Part shown: positions 42,697 through 54,574 of the stretch, in pieces
How positions within the stretch are numbered: position 1 is the first letter of the stretch
Layout: the number at the start of each line of letters is the position of its first letter
The notes under the pieces: generated by a model
What the model was told of the DNA's origin: nothing
Databases searched by the model: none
The model's input: the letters and a program-made list of their open reading frames with translations, nothing else
DNA from: Anaerolineales bacterium
GTDB taxonomy: Bacteria > Chloroflexota > Anaerolineae > Anaerolineales > Villigracilaceae
Length of the DNA: 64,000 bases
Direction: 5' to 3'
NCBI GenBank assembly: GCA_026928255.1
Contig: JAIXKJ010000003.1
Span: 769,833-833,832 of the forward strand
Program-made: the position numbers and the translations under genes

Positions 42697-43923
42697 TTAG
42701 CCAAACATTTCTTTCACTTTGTACACGCCCTGCGCTAACAAATCAACTTCTTCTTTTGTGGAATACAAATAGAAGGAAGCGCGGCTCGTGGCAGGGATGC
42801 CGAACTTCTCGTGCAGCGGTTGAGCGCAGTGATGCCCGGCGCGAACGGCGATGCCGTCTTGGTCGAGGATTTGCGCCACGTCGTGCGGATGAACGCCTTC
42901 CAACGTGAACGAGGCGACGCCGCCTTTTTGATTCGCCGCAGGACCAAACAACTTCACGCCGGGAATTTCTTCCAAGCGTTCCAGCGCGTACGCGGTAACT
43001 TCATGCTCGTGCGCCGCAATCTCGTCCATACCGACAGCGGTCAAGTAATCCACCGCCGCGCCCAAACCGACGGCTTCGGCGATGGCGGGCGTTCCCGCTT
43101 CAAATTTATGCGGCAACGAGTTCGGGCGGAACGAACGCAGTTTCACTTCTTTAATCATATCGCCGCCGCCCAAAAACGGAGGCATAGATTCCAACAGCGC
43201 GGATTTCCCATACAAAACGCCGACGCCCGTCGGTCCGCACATTTTGTGCGCGGAGAAGGCGTAGAAGTCCGCGTCGAGCGCTTGCGCGTCCACCTTCAAA
43301 TGCGGAACGGATTGCGCCCCGTCCACAAGGGCGAGCGCGCCCGCCTCATGCGCCAAGCGGATGATTTCCTGCGCGGGATTAATCGTCCCCAACACGTTGG
43401 ACATGTGCGCGAAAGAAACCAACTTTGGCGAACGCTCCAACAACTTTTTATAGGACTCCAAGTCCAACAGGCCGTCTTCGGTTACGGAAATAAATTCCAA
43501 TTCGATTCCGCGCTCGGCTTGCAGCATTTGCCAAGGGACGAGGTTGCTGTGATGTTCCATCTCGGTCAACACGACGAGGTCGCCCGCCTTCAAATTCGCG
43601 CGTCCCCAAGCGTAGGCAACGAGGTTAATTGATTCAGTCGTGTTGCGCGTGTAAATAATTTCGCGCGGCGCGGCGGCGTTGATAAATTTCGCAATCCGTT
43701 CGCGCGCGCCTTCGTACAGCGCCGTCGCCTCTTCCGCCAACGTATGCACGCCGCGATGAATGTTCGCGTTTGAGCGGCGATAATAATCGTTCATCGCTTC
43801 GATGACCTGCGTCGGCTTTTGCGAAGTGGCGGTTGAATCTAAATAAATTACGCGCTTGCCGTTGGCGGTTTCGCGCTCTAAAATCGGAAAGTCTTTCCGT
43901 ATCTGCTCTACGTTAAATGTCAT
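42697..43923 (-). CDS. sufS: Cysteine desulfurase SufS
   Basis: SufS is a PLP enzyme converting cysteine to alanine and enzyme-bound persulfide for SufU. From the ATG at 43923 it has 408 residues: YLDSTATSQKP at the N-terminus, the PLP lysine in SAHKMCGPTG, the persulfide cysteine in GHHCAQPL and RASFYLYSTKEE near the end. A TTG two codons upstream is an alternative start. It sits between the unknown lysine-rich gene and sufU. Confidence 0.96.
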   Translation of the reverse strand: MTFNVEQIRKDFPILERETANGKRVIYLDSTATSQKPTQVIEAMNDYYRRSNANIHRGVHTLAEEATALYEGARERIAKFINAAAPREIIYTRNTTESINLVAYAWGRANLKAGDLVVLTEMEHHSNLVPWQMLQAERGIELEFISVTEDGLLDLESYKKLLERSPKLVSFAHMSNVLGTINPAQEIIRLAHEAGALALVDGAQSVPHLKVDAQALDADFYAFSAHKMCGPTGVGVLYGKSALLESMPPFLGGGDMIKEVKLRSFRPNSLPHKFEAGTPAIAEAVGLGAAVDYLTAVGMDEIAAHEHEVTAYALERLEEIPGVKLFGPAANQKGGVASFTLEGVHPHDVAQILDQDGIAVRAGHHCAQPLHEKFGIPATSRASFYLYSTKEEVDLLAQGVYKVKEMFG

Positions 43924-43932
43924 AATCAACTT

Positions 43933-44442
43933 CTAATAATCTGGGATTTCTATTTTCTTCGGCGCGGGCTTTTTGCCGCTCGTCGCCGGGCGGATATGCT
44001 CGGAGTTCAACGGATACCAAAGGATGCGGTCAGGCACCATCCAGCCGTCGGTGAGGAAAACGTTCGTGCGAAATTGCGCCGCGACCATTTTATTGTCCAC
44101 CTGCGCCACAATGCCGCGCAGCCAGCCGCGCACGCGCTCGCGTCCCTTTTCGTGATCGCAAAACACTTCCACCGCGTCGCCCACTTCAAATTGCAAATCG
44201 AGGCGCGGCGCTTTCATAAACGAAAACAAATTAGACGAAGTCGAACCGCGCTCTTTTCTCGCCGACTTCATCGGCTTGCGGACGCGGTTAACGACGGTCG
44301 TCCGCTTCGCCGCCGCTTCCGTCGCCGCGGGCTTTTTCTTTTTTGCGACGGTTTTTTCCGCGCCTGTTGGCTTCGCCGCCGATTCTTTCTTCGGCGCGGC
44401 TTTCTCTTTGGAACTCGGTTTCGCTTTCGATTTAATAGCCAT
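43933..44442 (-). CDS. Lysine/alanine-rich protein of unknown function in the suf operon
   Basis: A 169-residue protein (from the second of two tandem ATG codons; AGGAA lies before both). Residues 1-75 are a Lys/Ala/Pro-rich, histone-H1-like basic region, likely disordered. Residues 85-169 form a compact beta-type domain with GDAVEVFCDHEKGRERVRGWLRG and the end NKMVAAQF...DGWMVPDRILWYPL, a pattern like a Tudor or KOW module, but I name no family. It lies 10 bases before sufS in the same direction. A nucleic-acid or ribosome link is inferred from charge only. Confidence 0.7.
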   Translation of the reverse strand: MAIKSKAKPSSKEKAAPKKESAAKPTGAEKTVAKKKKPAATEAAAKRTTVVNRVRKPMKSARKERGSTSSNLFSFMKAPRLDLQFEVGDAVEVFCDHEKGRERVRGWLRGIVAQVDNKMVAAQFRTNVFLTDGWMVPDRILWYPLNSEHIRPATSGKKPAPKKIEIPDY

Positions 44443-44503
44443 CATCCACTTCCTGCAAACCAAAATTTGAACCGCTCTTCCCCGCGCCGAATCGGTTTGA
44501 ATC

Positions 44504-44537
44504 AGCCGCGATTAATTTTTTACAATCAATCGCGGCT
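44504..44537 (-). other. Stem-loop between sufD and the lysine-rich gene
   Basis: AGCCGCGATT (44504-44513) and AATCGCGGCT (44528-44537) form a 10-bp stem with a 14-base AT-rich loop. On the operon strand no T-run follows, so it may be a processing or partial-termination element that lowers downstream expression. Confidence 0.4.
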
Positions 44538-44543
44538 TTCATT

Positions 44544-45882
44544 TTACGCCGTCAACTTCGCTTCAATCGCCTGCTGGAATCTTTCGCGCACGCCCTCAAA
44601 CGGGATGCGCTGCATGATCGGGTCGAAGAAGCCTTCCACGACGAGACGCTCCGCTTCTTTTTGCGGAATGCCGCGCGATTTGAGATAGAACAGCGGTTCT
44701 TGTTCAAGTTTACCAACAGTTGCGCCATGCGTACAGCGCACATCGTCGGCGAGAATTTCCAAACCGGGAATTGAATCGGCGCGGGCTTGGTCGTCTAAAA
44801 CGAGGTTGCGATTCGCCTGATAGCCGTCCGTCTTCTGCGCGCCGGGCGCGACGTAGATCATGCCCTGCCAAACGGAGCGGCTCTTTCCGCGCAACGCGCC
44901 TTTGAAGAGCAAGTCGCTCGTGCAGCGCGGCGCGAAGTGATTCTGTTGCGTGTCGTGGTCGAGGTGTTGAACGCCGTCGGTGAAGTAAAAGCCAGACATA
45001 CGCCCCTGAGCGCCTTCGCCGACTAAATCCAAATCGGAGAAGTTTTTCGTCAAATGCGAGCCGACCGCGCCGAAAATCCAATCGAGGTTCGCGTCCGCGT
45101 CCACTTTGGCGCGTTCGTGCGAGAAGTTCCACACCTGACGGCCCCAGGATTGCAATTCGACAAAGCGTAAGTTGGCGTTTTTGCCGACGTAAATTTCCAC
45201 GACGCCCGCGTGCATGGACGCGCCGTCGTCGTCGGGCGAGGCGGCTTCATGCACATAAGTTGCGGACGCGCCTTCTTCGAGATGCACAATCAGATGCGAG
45301 AAATGCGCGAGGTCGGCGCCCGGACCCCAAAGCACGGAATGCAGCGGATAATCCACATGCACGCCTTTGGGGACGTAAAGCAACACGCCGTTTTCAGAGA
45401 GCGCCGAAGCCAACGCGGAGAATTTTCCGTCTTCGGGTTTGACGACTTGACCGATTAGTTTTTTCAACAAATCGGAATGTTCTTTTTCCGCCGTGCGAAA
45501 ATCGGTGAAGACTACGCCTTTCGCGGCGAGGGCTTCGTCCAAGTCCACTTTTGAGCCGCCGGGTAGAAGCGTGATTTGTCCGCCATGCTGTTCGCCAGTC
45601 AACGGGTTGAGCAAATAATCGGGGATGGCGGGCAAATCTTCAAACGCGCCCGCTTGCGGAATGCGAAGTTCGGACGCGGGCAAGCCGCGCAAATCGGTGC
45701 GGCGCCACGGCTCGTCGGTGGCGGCGGGGAAAGCCGTCTTTTGGAAGGTCTCCCACGCCGCGCCGCGAAACGGAGCGAGTCCGTTTGCGGAAGGAACATC
45801 CGCTTGCGTGAAGTTGAATTCTTTGACGGCGGTTTGCGCGCGCCGTCCGCGCGAAATGACAATTTTTGGTTTCTCTTGCATG

Positions 45883-45890
<8 letters not shown>
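44544..45890 (-). CDS. sufD: Fe-S assembly scaffold subunit SufD
   Basis: The 448-residue SufD pairs with SufB and SufC to build Fe-S clusters. It has a beta-helix core and the C-terminal segment HGATVGKLEQEPLFYLKSRGI, with the conserved C-H-G motif in place of the SufB residues. It overlaps sufB by 8 bp at its 5' end, so the two are translated together. Confidence 0.95.
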
Positions 45891-48393
<2,503 letters not shown>

Positions 48394-48442
48394 TTAATCT
48401 CCAAACGCCTATTTGGATTTTTCCAAACAGGATATTTTTTAT

Positions 48443-49216
48443 TTATGCAACTTCTTCGGCGGCTTTTTCGCGCAGCCAGTCGTAGCCTTTTTCTTCGAGG
48501 TGAAGCGCCAAGTCCGCGCCGCCGGATTCGACGATGCGCCCGTTCATCATCACATGCACGAAATCGGGTTTGATGTAATTGAGCAGACGTTGATAGTGCG
48601 TGATGACCAACGTCCCCAAGTCGGGGCCGGAGAGCGCGTTCACGCCGTCGGCGACGATACGCAGCGCGTCAATGTCCAACCCAGAATCCGTTTCGTCTAA
48701 AATTGCGAAGCGAGGTTGAAGAGTCGCCATCTGCAAGATTTCGGCGCGTTTCTTTTCGCCGCCGGAAAAACCGTCGTTGAGGTAACGTCCGGCGAAGGCG
48801 TTGTCCATTTTGAGCGCGTCCATTTTGCCTTTGAGCAGTTTGCGAAATTCGGCAATGGAGATGCCTTTATCGTCCGGTTTTTCGGCGCGGCGGCGGGCGT
48901 TGATTGCCGAGCGCAGGAAGTTCGCCACCGTTACGCCCGGGATGGCGACGGGATATTGAAACGCCAGAAAAATGCCGGCGCGAGAGCGTTCGTCAGGCTC
49001 CATATCAAAAATATTTTCGCCGTCCAACAGCGCTTCGCCGCTGGTTACTGTGTAATTGGGATGCCCCATTAAGGTGTAAGCCAGCGTGGATTTGCCCGTG
49101 CCGTTGGGACCCATGATGGCGTGCGTTTCGCCTTGCTTAAGGGTTAGGGTTAATCCTTTGAGGATTTCTTTATCTTCGATGCTGACGTGCAAATCTTTAA
49201 TCTCTAACTGCGACAT
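48443..49216 (-). CDS. sufC: Fe-S assembly ATPase SufC
   Basis: A 257-residue ABC ATPase that drives SufB-SufD conformational change. Walker A is GPNGTGKST (about 37-45), signature [11 protein letters not shown], Walker [14 protein letters not shown]. It is the first gene of the operon; its ATG follows AGGAG and lies 70-100 bases downstream of a near-consensus promoter. sufB starts 49 bases after the stop. Confidence 0.97.
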   Translation of the reverse strand: MSQLEIKDLHVSIEDKEILKGLTLTLKQGETHAIMGPNGTGKSTLAYTLMGHPNYTVTSGEALLDGENIFDMEPDERSRAGIFLAFQYPVAIPGVTVANFLRSAINARRRAEKPDDKGISIAEFRKLLKGKMDALKMDNAFAGRYLNDGFSGGEKKRAEILQMATLQPRFAILDETDSGLDIDALRIVADGVNALSGPDLGTLVITHYQRLLNYIKPDFVHVMMNGRIVESGGADLALHLEEKGYDWLREKAAEEVA

Positions 49217-49288
49217 ACTTTAGACTCCTAAAAATTGCCGCTTGCGCGGCGCAATATTCGCCAATGGCGTTCTTATTTAAGCGGCGAA

Positions 49289-49317
49289 ATTATAGCAGGG
49301 CGAAAGGCAATTGTCAA
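49289..49317 (-). promoter_or_regulatory. Consensus sigma-70-type promoter of the suf operon
   Basis: On the minus strand TTGACA (49317-49312) and TATAAT (49294-49289) are separated by exactly 17 nt, both perfect consensus. AT-rich DNA upstream (49318-49350) could be an UP element. A CGCCA-A-TGGCG palindrome lies at 49259-49269 in the leader and could bind a regulator. Confidence 0.85.
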
Positions 49318-49409
49318 ATATTTATGATATTTTTCTAGTATATTATTTTTGGGGCGACGAATTCCGCCATTTTATTTATTCTCGTTTTTGTTGCTTTTGA
49401 TTTTGTACA

Positions 49410-50183
49410 TTACTCCAAATATGTTTCCTTTAATTGATTCACATCGCGTTCGCTCAGTTGCAATCCCTCGCGGACGTAGCCCGCAAACGAGCCGTATTTT
49501 TCGTTCAGCGCGTCAAAGGCGGCGGATAGATATTGCGCGTCGGCTTTGATGAACCCGCGAATGACGTTTGTAAATTTCGCGCCTTTGACCATCGAGCCGA
49601 AAAGCAGATTCCACTGATGCGCGTCGAGCAGATAGCGGTTGGTCAGCAGATAATCTTGCACGACTATCTGCCAGTCCGCGCCGAGCAGACTGAGCAAACT
49701 CGCCGCCGCGAAGCCCGCGCGGTCTTTGCCCGCCGCACAATGGAAGGCAAGCGGCTCGCCGTCGGCGGATAAAAGTTCTCGAAAAAAATCTCGGTATTGC
49801 GGCGTAAATTGAGTCGCCAATTCGCGGTTGGTTAAGCGCAAATAGTCGGCGGAATTAACCGTCCGCATTTGCTTTATCATTTCGTCGCGCTCTTCATGCC
49901 AGACTTTCGTCGTCGAATCTAGAATCGGCAAGCGGATCGAGCGCGCGCCTTGCGGCAGTTGGTCGGGGCGGCTTTGCGCTTCATGCTCGGCGCGAAAGTC
50001 GAAGACGCGCGTCAGGTTTAGCGATTCTAATTTTCGCAAATCATTTTTTGTCAGTTTGTGCAAGTCGCCCGAACGATATAAAACGCCCCAGCGGATTTTG
50101 CGCCCGTCCGCCACAGAATATCCGCCCAAATCGCGGAAGTTGCGCGCGCCCCAAAGGTAAATTCGTCTTTTGTTTTCAGTCAT
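49410..50183 (-). CDS. Tyrosine-protein phosphatase (Y_phosphatase3 family)
   Basis: The 257-residue protein begins NFRDLGGY (15-22) as in the SIW14/Y_phosphatase3 group, and has the P-loop H148-C149-AAGKDR155-AG with general acid D154 region. Such enzymes remove phosphate from tyrosine or from inositol and other small phosphates; the substrate is unknown. GGAG precedes the ATG. The gene lies between the suf promoter and the GmrSD-type gene, sharing the divergent promoter region 50184-50269. Confidence 0.9.
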   Translation of the reverse strand: MTENKRRIYLWGARNFRDLGGYSVADGRKIRWGVLYRSGDLHKLTKNDLRKLESLNLTRVFDFRAEHEAQSRPDQLPQGARSIRLPILDSTTKVWHEERDEMIKQMRTVNSADYLRLTNRELATQFTPQYRDFFRELLSADGEPLAFHCAAGKDRAGFAAASLLSLLGADWQIVVQDYLLTNRYLLDAHQWNLLFGSMVKGAKFTNVIRGFIKADAQYLSAAFDALNEKYGSFAGYVREGLQLSERDVNQLKETYLE

Positions 50184-50202
50184 AGCGTCTCCTACGCAGG
50201 GT

Positions 50203-50208
50203 TATAAT
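50203..50208 (+). promoter_or_regulatory. -10 element of the GmrSD-type gene
   Basis: TATAAT about 62 bases before the ATG at 50270, with AGGAGG as Shine-Dalgarno. On the opposite strand the same bases offer TATAAC for the phosphatase, so the promoters may overlap. Confidence 0.45.
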
Positions 50209-50269
50209 TCAAAAACTTATTTTTATTAAGAACATTCAAATTTGTAAAGCGATTACTCAGGAGGTTTAA

Positions 50270-52003
50270 ATGTCAAAATTAAACGTTGACCAAAAAACAA
50301 TTTACGATTTATTTTCGGATAGAAAGACGAATTTTCTAATTCCCGACTATCAACGCCCTTACGCTTGGGACGAAGATCATTGCCAGACTCTTTGGGACGA
50401 TATTTTTCTTTTTGCTTTTCCTAATAACAACTATGAAGAGTTTATCGAAAGCGACGAATATTTTTTAGGCACGATCGTTACTTATAAAAACGACAGCGAG
50501 CAATCAGAAGTTATTGACGGGCAGCAGCGCCTGACAACGCTTATGCTTCTCATGCGCGCTTTTTACGACAAGTTTGCCAACATGCAAGATAAAAACTCAA
50601 AATTAACTCGCGAACGAATCGAAAAATGTATTTGGAAAACCGACTTATTTGGCGCAGCGGACAAAAACATATTAAAAATTAATTCGGAAGTAGCCACAGA
50701 CAACGATAAGGAAGAGTTTTTAGAATTATTACGCAGCGGTCTCTTAAAACAGGGCGGCAAGAGCCAATACACATTTAATTATCAATTCTTTCAAAAGAAG
50801 ATTGACGAATTTTTACAGTCTTATCCCAGTTACTTCCCCCATTTGCCCGCCCGCATCTTAAGCAATTGCATCCTTCTGCCTATTGAAGCGGAATCTCAAG
50901 ATACCGCCCTTCGCATTTTCTCGACATTAAACGATCGCGGACTCCCCTTATCAGATGCGGACATCTTTAAGGCGCAATTTTACAAATATTACAGCGATCT
51001 CGGCAAAAAAGACGAATTCATTTCCGAATGGAAAACGCTAGAAGAAATTACCAGCACGACCTTTAAGCCGCTCGCCGGAACGCCAATGGATGAGTTATTT
51101 ATCCGTTATATGTATTTTTTACGCGCTAAAGAAAGGAATAAAAATTCAACGACGGAAGCGTTGCGAAAATTTTACGAACGCAATAAATATAGATATTTGA
51201 AACAAGACGACACGCTAAGCGAATTAAAAACGCTGGCTCTTTTTTGGAAAAGCGTATCCGCTCAAGACGAAGATCGTTTTTCAAAAAATGTTCTTAAAAA
51301 ACTTTTCGTCCTAAATTACGCCCCAAACGGAATGTGGCAACACATTACTTCTGTTTATTTTTTACAAAACAAAGACGGCGAAGGAAAGTTAGAAGAAGAA
51401 AAATTTGCCAGATTTCTAAATAAAATCACCGCTTTTATTTTTGCTTATTCAGTGGCGAACCCTGGCGTAAACGCGCTCCGCACGCCCGTTTACGACGAAA
51501 TGATTCAAATCATAGACGGAAACGAGGTAACTTTCTCAAAGTATAAATTTAATAAATTACAAGTCCGCTCATTTTTTGAAAACTACGCATTCACAAATCC
51601 ACGAAGCGCGACACGTTCGATGATTACATGGCACGCCTTTACATTTCCAGAACAGCAATTGCTTGACATTAACGAGAATTTTCATTTAGAGCATATCTAT
51701 TCAAAAAAACTTCAAGAGATAGAAAACGGGCTTAAGAAGAAAGAGAATCTTGACTCGCTAGGAAACAAGATTCTACTTGAAGAGAGCATCAATATCAAAG
51801 CGTCTGATTACCGTTTTGAAGATAAAAAGAAAATCTACAGCGGAGAACAACGGCGCGGGAAAAACAAAAACGCCAGCCGAATTGCCGAAATTATTAAGTT
51901 AAGCGAATGCGATAAATTTGAAGAAGAACAAATCATTCAACGGAAGACGCTTATCCTCGATAAGTTTTTTGAGTTTTTACAAAGCGAAAATTTATTGGAT
52001 TAA
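50270..52003 (+). CDS. GmrSD-type (DUF262/DUF1524) Type IV restriction endonuclease homologue
   Basis: A 577-residue fused protein. The N-terminal DUF262 part has PDYQRPYAW (25-33), then D83-GQQRLTTL, the nucleotide-hydrolysis motif of GmrS. The C-terminal half is a DUF1524 HNH-type domain with H472-LEHIY and later GNKILLE (498-504). GmrSD-family proteins cut modified phage DNA; the modification sensed here is unknown. The gene is clearly more AT-rich and Lys/Asn-rich than its neighbours, which suggests recent acquisition. No methylase or other defence gene is adjacent. AGGAGG lies 5 bases before the ATG. Confidence 0.87.
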   Translation: MSKLNVDQKTIYDLFSDRKTNFLIPDYQRPYAWDEDHCQTLWDDIFLFAFPNNNYEEFIESDEYFLGTIVTYKNDSEQSEVIDGQQRLTTLMLLMRAFYDKFANMQDKNSKLTRERIEKCIWKTDLFGAADKNILKINSEVATDNDKEEFLELLRSGLLKQGGKSQYTFNYQFFQKKIDEFLQSYPSYFPHLPARILSNCILLPIEAESQDTALRIFSTLNDRGLPLSDADIFKAQFYKYYSDLGKKDEFISEWKTLEEITSTTFKPLAGTPMDELFIRYMYFLRAKERNKNSTTEALRKFYERNKYRYLKQDDTLSELKTLALFWKSVSAQDEDRFSKNVLKKLFVLNYAPNGMWQHITSVYFLQNKDGEGKLEEEKFARFLNKITAFIFAYSVANPGVNALRTPVYDEMIQIIDGNEVTFSKYKFNKLQVRSFFENYAFTNPRSATRSMITWHAFTFPEQQLLDINENFHLEHIYSKKLQEIENGLKKKENLDSLGNKILLEESINIKASDYRFEDKKKIYSGEQRRGKNKNASRIAEIIKLSECDKFEEEQIIQRKTLILDKFFEFLQSENLLD

Positions 52004-52052
52004 CGGTTTTCTATCGCCAATAAAGTTCAATTATTTCACAGGAGGTTTATAT

Positions 52053-53081
52053 ATGAAAGCCGTTCGTTTCGTCGGAGTTAAACAGCCGCTTGAAATGCAG
52101 GAGATTCCCATCCCGCAGATTGGCGAGCGCGATATTTTGGTCAAGGTCAAAGCGGCCGGCATTTGTCATTCGGACGCACATTATCGCAACGGGATTTCGC
52201 CCGTCCGCCCTGTGCCGTTGACGCTCGGTCACGAAGTGGCGGGCGTGGTAGAAAAAATCGGCGCGCAAGTTAGCAACGTCAACGTTGGCGAGCGCGTCGC
52301 TTTGCATTACAACATCACCTGCGGCGACTGTTACGCCTGCTCGACGGGCAACGATCAATTTTGCGAAAAGGGTTTGATGATCGGACATTACGCGGACGGC
52401 GGCTACGCAGAATATATCGCCGTGCCTTCGCGCAACGCCATCCCCCTGCCCGACGAAATTCCCTTTGAACAAGGCGCGACGTTGATGTGCGCCAGCGCGA
52501 CGGCGCTCCACGCGCTGCGGAAGAGTCGCATCAAAGGCGGCGAGCGGGCGGCAATTTTCGGCGTAGGCGGACTGGGACAATCTGCCGTTCAGTTGGCGAA
52601 AGCGCTCGGCGCATTGGACGTCTTCGCCGTAGATCGCAACGAAGAGAAATTGGCGCTTGCCGAATCCTACGGCGCGATTCCAATTAACGCGACAAACCTC
52701 GATCCCGTCGCCGAAATTAAACGCTTGACGAAAAACAAAGGCGTGGACGTGGCGATTGAAATGATCGGTTTGCCGCAGACGATGAAGCAGGCGCTGCAAT
52801 CGGCGGGGGCGTTAGGGCGCGTGGTCATCGTCGGGCTTTCGGACAAAACGCTCGACGTCCATACTTACACGGAGTTGTTGAGCAACGAAGTGGAATTAAT
52901 CGGCTCGAACGATCATCATTTGCAAGAACTTCCGCTGTTGGTGGAGTTTGCGCGGCGCAAAATTTTGGACGTGTCGAAGGTGGTCAGCAAAACTATTCCG
53001 CTGGACGCGGACGCAATTAACGCGACGTTGGACGAGTTGGATCGCGGGAGCGCGAATATTCGCACGGTGATTGTGCCATAA
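52053..53081 (+). CDS. Zinc-dependent alcohol dehydrogenase (MDR family)
   Basis: The 342-residue protein has catalytic zinc ligands C38 and H60-E61, a four-cysteine structural zinc loop (C90, C93, C96, C104) and the NAD(P) motif GVGGLG (about 181-186). Substrates of this group include primary and secondary alcohols and formaldehyde adducts; substrate is not evident. The start at 52053 has a perfect AGGAGG; a longer frame from 51918 runs into the GmrSD gene and is rejected. It lies 49 bases after that gene; no terminator is seen between, so readthrough is possible. Confidence 0.92.
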   Translation: MKAVRFVGVKQPLEMQEIPIPQIGERDILVKVKAAGICHSDAHYRNGISPVRPVPLTLGHEVAGVVEKIGAQVSNVNVGERVALHYNITCGDCYACSTGNDQFCEKGLMIGHYADGGYAEYIAVPSRNAIPLPDEIPFEQGATLMCASATALHALRKSRIKGGERAAIFGVGGLGQSAVQLAKALGALDVFAVDRNEEKLALAESYGAIPINATNLDPVAEIKRLTKNKGVDVAIEMIGLPQTMKQALQSAGALGRVVIVGLSDKTLDVHTYTELLSNEVELIGSNDHHLQELPLLVEFARRKILDVSKVVSKTIPLDADAINATLDELDRGSANIRTVIVP

Positions 53082-53131
53082 ACGGACTTTGTCGCGGATT
53101 CACGGATAGAAACGGACGGTTAGAATTTATG

Positions 53132-53162
53132 TCAATACTCACGCGCCAAAAGTGAGTATTGA
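53132..53162 (+). other. Stem-loop between adh and the hydrogenase-associated genes
   Basis: TCAATACTCAC (53132-53142) pairs with GTGAGTATTGA (53152-53162), an 11-bp perfect stem with a 9-base loop. No T-run follows, so it is a weak terminator or a regulatory element. A possible -10 CATAAT follows at 53189-53194. Confidence 0.45.
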
Positions 53163-53229
53163 GACTTCGCTTTCTCGCGTAATTAAATCATAATGTCAAA
53201 GAGATTCGACGACAAAAGGAATCCTTTTC

Positions 53230-53589
53230 ATGAATCTACGAGACGTTATCGCCATCTCCAAAGGGGAAATTCTCACCCCGCAACTCAGCGCGGACGCGGA
53301 AATTTTCAGCGGCTGTTGCGCGGACTTAATGAGCGACGTGTTGGCGTACAGCCGCCCGCAAGCGGTTTTGCTGACCGGGCTCATTAACCCGCAAGTCGTC
53401 CGCACCGCGCAAGTGGCGGACGTTCGCGCCATCGTCTTCGCTCACGACAAACAGCCGCCGCCCGAAACTCTCGCCATCGCCGTTCAAGAAAATATTTTTC
53501 TAATCCGCAGCCCGATGAGCATGTACGAATTAAGCGGAAAACTTTACGCCGCCGGGCTGAGAAGTTGCGACGCCGATGAACGCGCCTAG
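53230..53589 (+). CDS. DRTGG-like domain protein 1
   Basis: A 119-residue protein, DRTGG-like fold: MNLRDVIAISKGEIL at the N-terminus, CCADLMSDVLAYS (about 29-41), a central AVLLTGLINPQVVRTAQVADVRAIVFA and PPETLAIAVQENI. DRTGG domains occur between CBS or ATPase domains and in hydrogenase clusters; their ligand is unknown. It overlaps the next gene by 14 bp. The locus pattern, not the sequence, ties it to the hydrogenase. Confidence 0.78.
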   Translation: MNLRDVIAISKGEILTPQLSADAEIFSGCCADLMSDVLAYSRPQAVLLTGLINPQVVRTAQVADVRAIVFAHDKQPPPETLAIAVQENIFLIRSPMSMYELSGKLYAAGLRSCDADERA

Positions 53590-54574
53590 ACCGCCCACCG
53601 AACAAGAAAAATTCGGGCGGCATCGTCCGCTGACCGACCGCGACGCGCACGAAATTAACCGCGTCGAAGAACTTTCCTATGATTTGAAAATTCACGAAAT
53701 CATCGCCGCCGAAGTCGTCGCCATCGCTCCCGACGCGCCGCTTTCCGACGCGCTCGATTTGCTTCGCCTTCATCGCATCTCCGGGCTGCCCGTCGTGGAC
53801 GAAGAAAACCTCGTCGGCATAATCAGCGTCGAAGACATCTTGCGCGCTTTACAAAACGGCGAAATTCATTTGCCCGTAAAAAATTACATGAGCGCCGACC
53901 CCGTTTCCGTCCGCGCTTCGGACAGCATCGTCGAAGCCATCAAAATCTTCACCGAAACAGGTTTGGGGCGTTTGCCCGTTTTGAACGAAAACAAACGGCT
54001 CATTGGCATCATCACCAAAGGCGACATCACGCGCGGAATTTTACGCGCCGTTCAACACGATTATCAAGAAGAAGAAGTGCGCCGCTATCGCGCCAGCCAT
54101 CTCTTTGAAGACATCGTCTCCGACCGCACGACGTTGGTTTTGCGCTACGCCATTCAAGCGGGAGATTTCACGCACGGCGGAAACGCTTCCGCAAACATCA
54201 AACGCGCCCTGCTAAGACTCGGCGCCAATCCGCAGTTGGCGCGGCGTTGCGGAATCGCCGCCTACGAAGCGGAAATGAATCTCATCATCCACACCGCCAA
54301 AGGCGGCGTCCTCAAACTGGAAGTCGAGTCAAATGAAATTGTCATTTCCGCCGCCGACGACGGGCCGGGCATTGAAGACATTCAAAAGGTGTTGCAGCCC
54401 GGCTACTCCACCGCCAGCGACCAAATTCGCGCAATGGGATTCGGCGCGGGCATGGGGTTGGTCAACATTCAACGGACGGTAGACGCAATGGAATTAAAGT
54501 CCGCGCCGGGCAAAGGCTCAAAATTGATCATGCGTATCGCCATGTCCGCCGACGATAAAAAAGGAGCGCTATGA
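53576..54574 (+). CDS. CBS-pair protein with C-terminal HATPase domain
   Basis: The 332-residue protein has two CBS domains (about 42-100 with IIAAEVVAIAPDAPLSDAL, and 105-165 with YMSADPVSVRASDSI) followed by a HATPase_c fold (about 190-330). The ATP site is visible in AAYEAEMNLIIHTAKGG (N box), ADDGPGI and GMGLVNIQRTVDAM. It looks like an anti-sigma or serine kinase controlled by adenine nucleotides bound to the CBS pair. It overlaps DRTGG1 by 14 bp and DRTGG2 by 4 bp, so the three are one translational unit. Confidence 0.88.
   Translation: MNAPRPPTEQEKFGRHRPLTDRDAHEINRVEELSYDLKIHEIIAAEVVAIAPDAPLSDALDLLRLHRISGLPVVDEENLVGIISVEDILRALQNGEIHLPVKNYMSADPVSVRASDSIVEAIKIFTETGLGRLPVLNENKRLIGIITKGDITRGILRAVQHDYQEEEVRRYRASHLFEDIVSDRTTLVLRYAIQAGDFTHGGNASANIKRALLRLGANPQLARRCGIAAYEAEMNLIIHTAKGGVLKLEVESNEIVISAADDGPGIEDIQKVLQPGYSTASDQIRAMGFGAGMGLVNIQRTVDAMELKSAPGKGSKLIMRIAMSADDKKGAL

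Noticed and set aside
42811-43632. Long plus-strand open frame opposite sufS
   Set aside because: It is an antisense shadow with Arg- and Phe-rich low-similarity sequence, no ribosome site and no recognisable domain.
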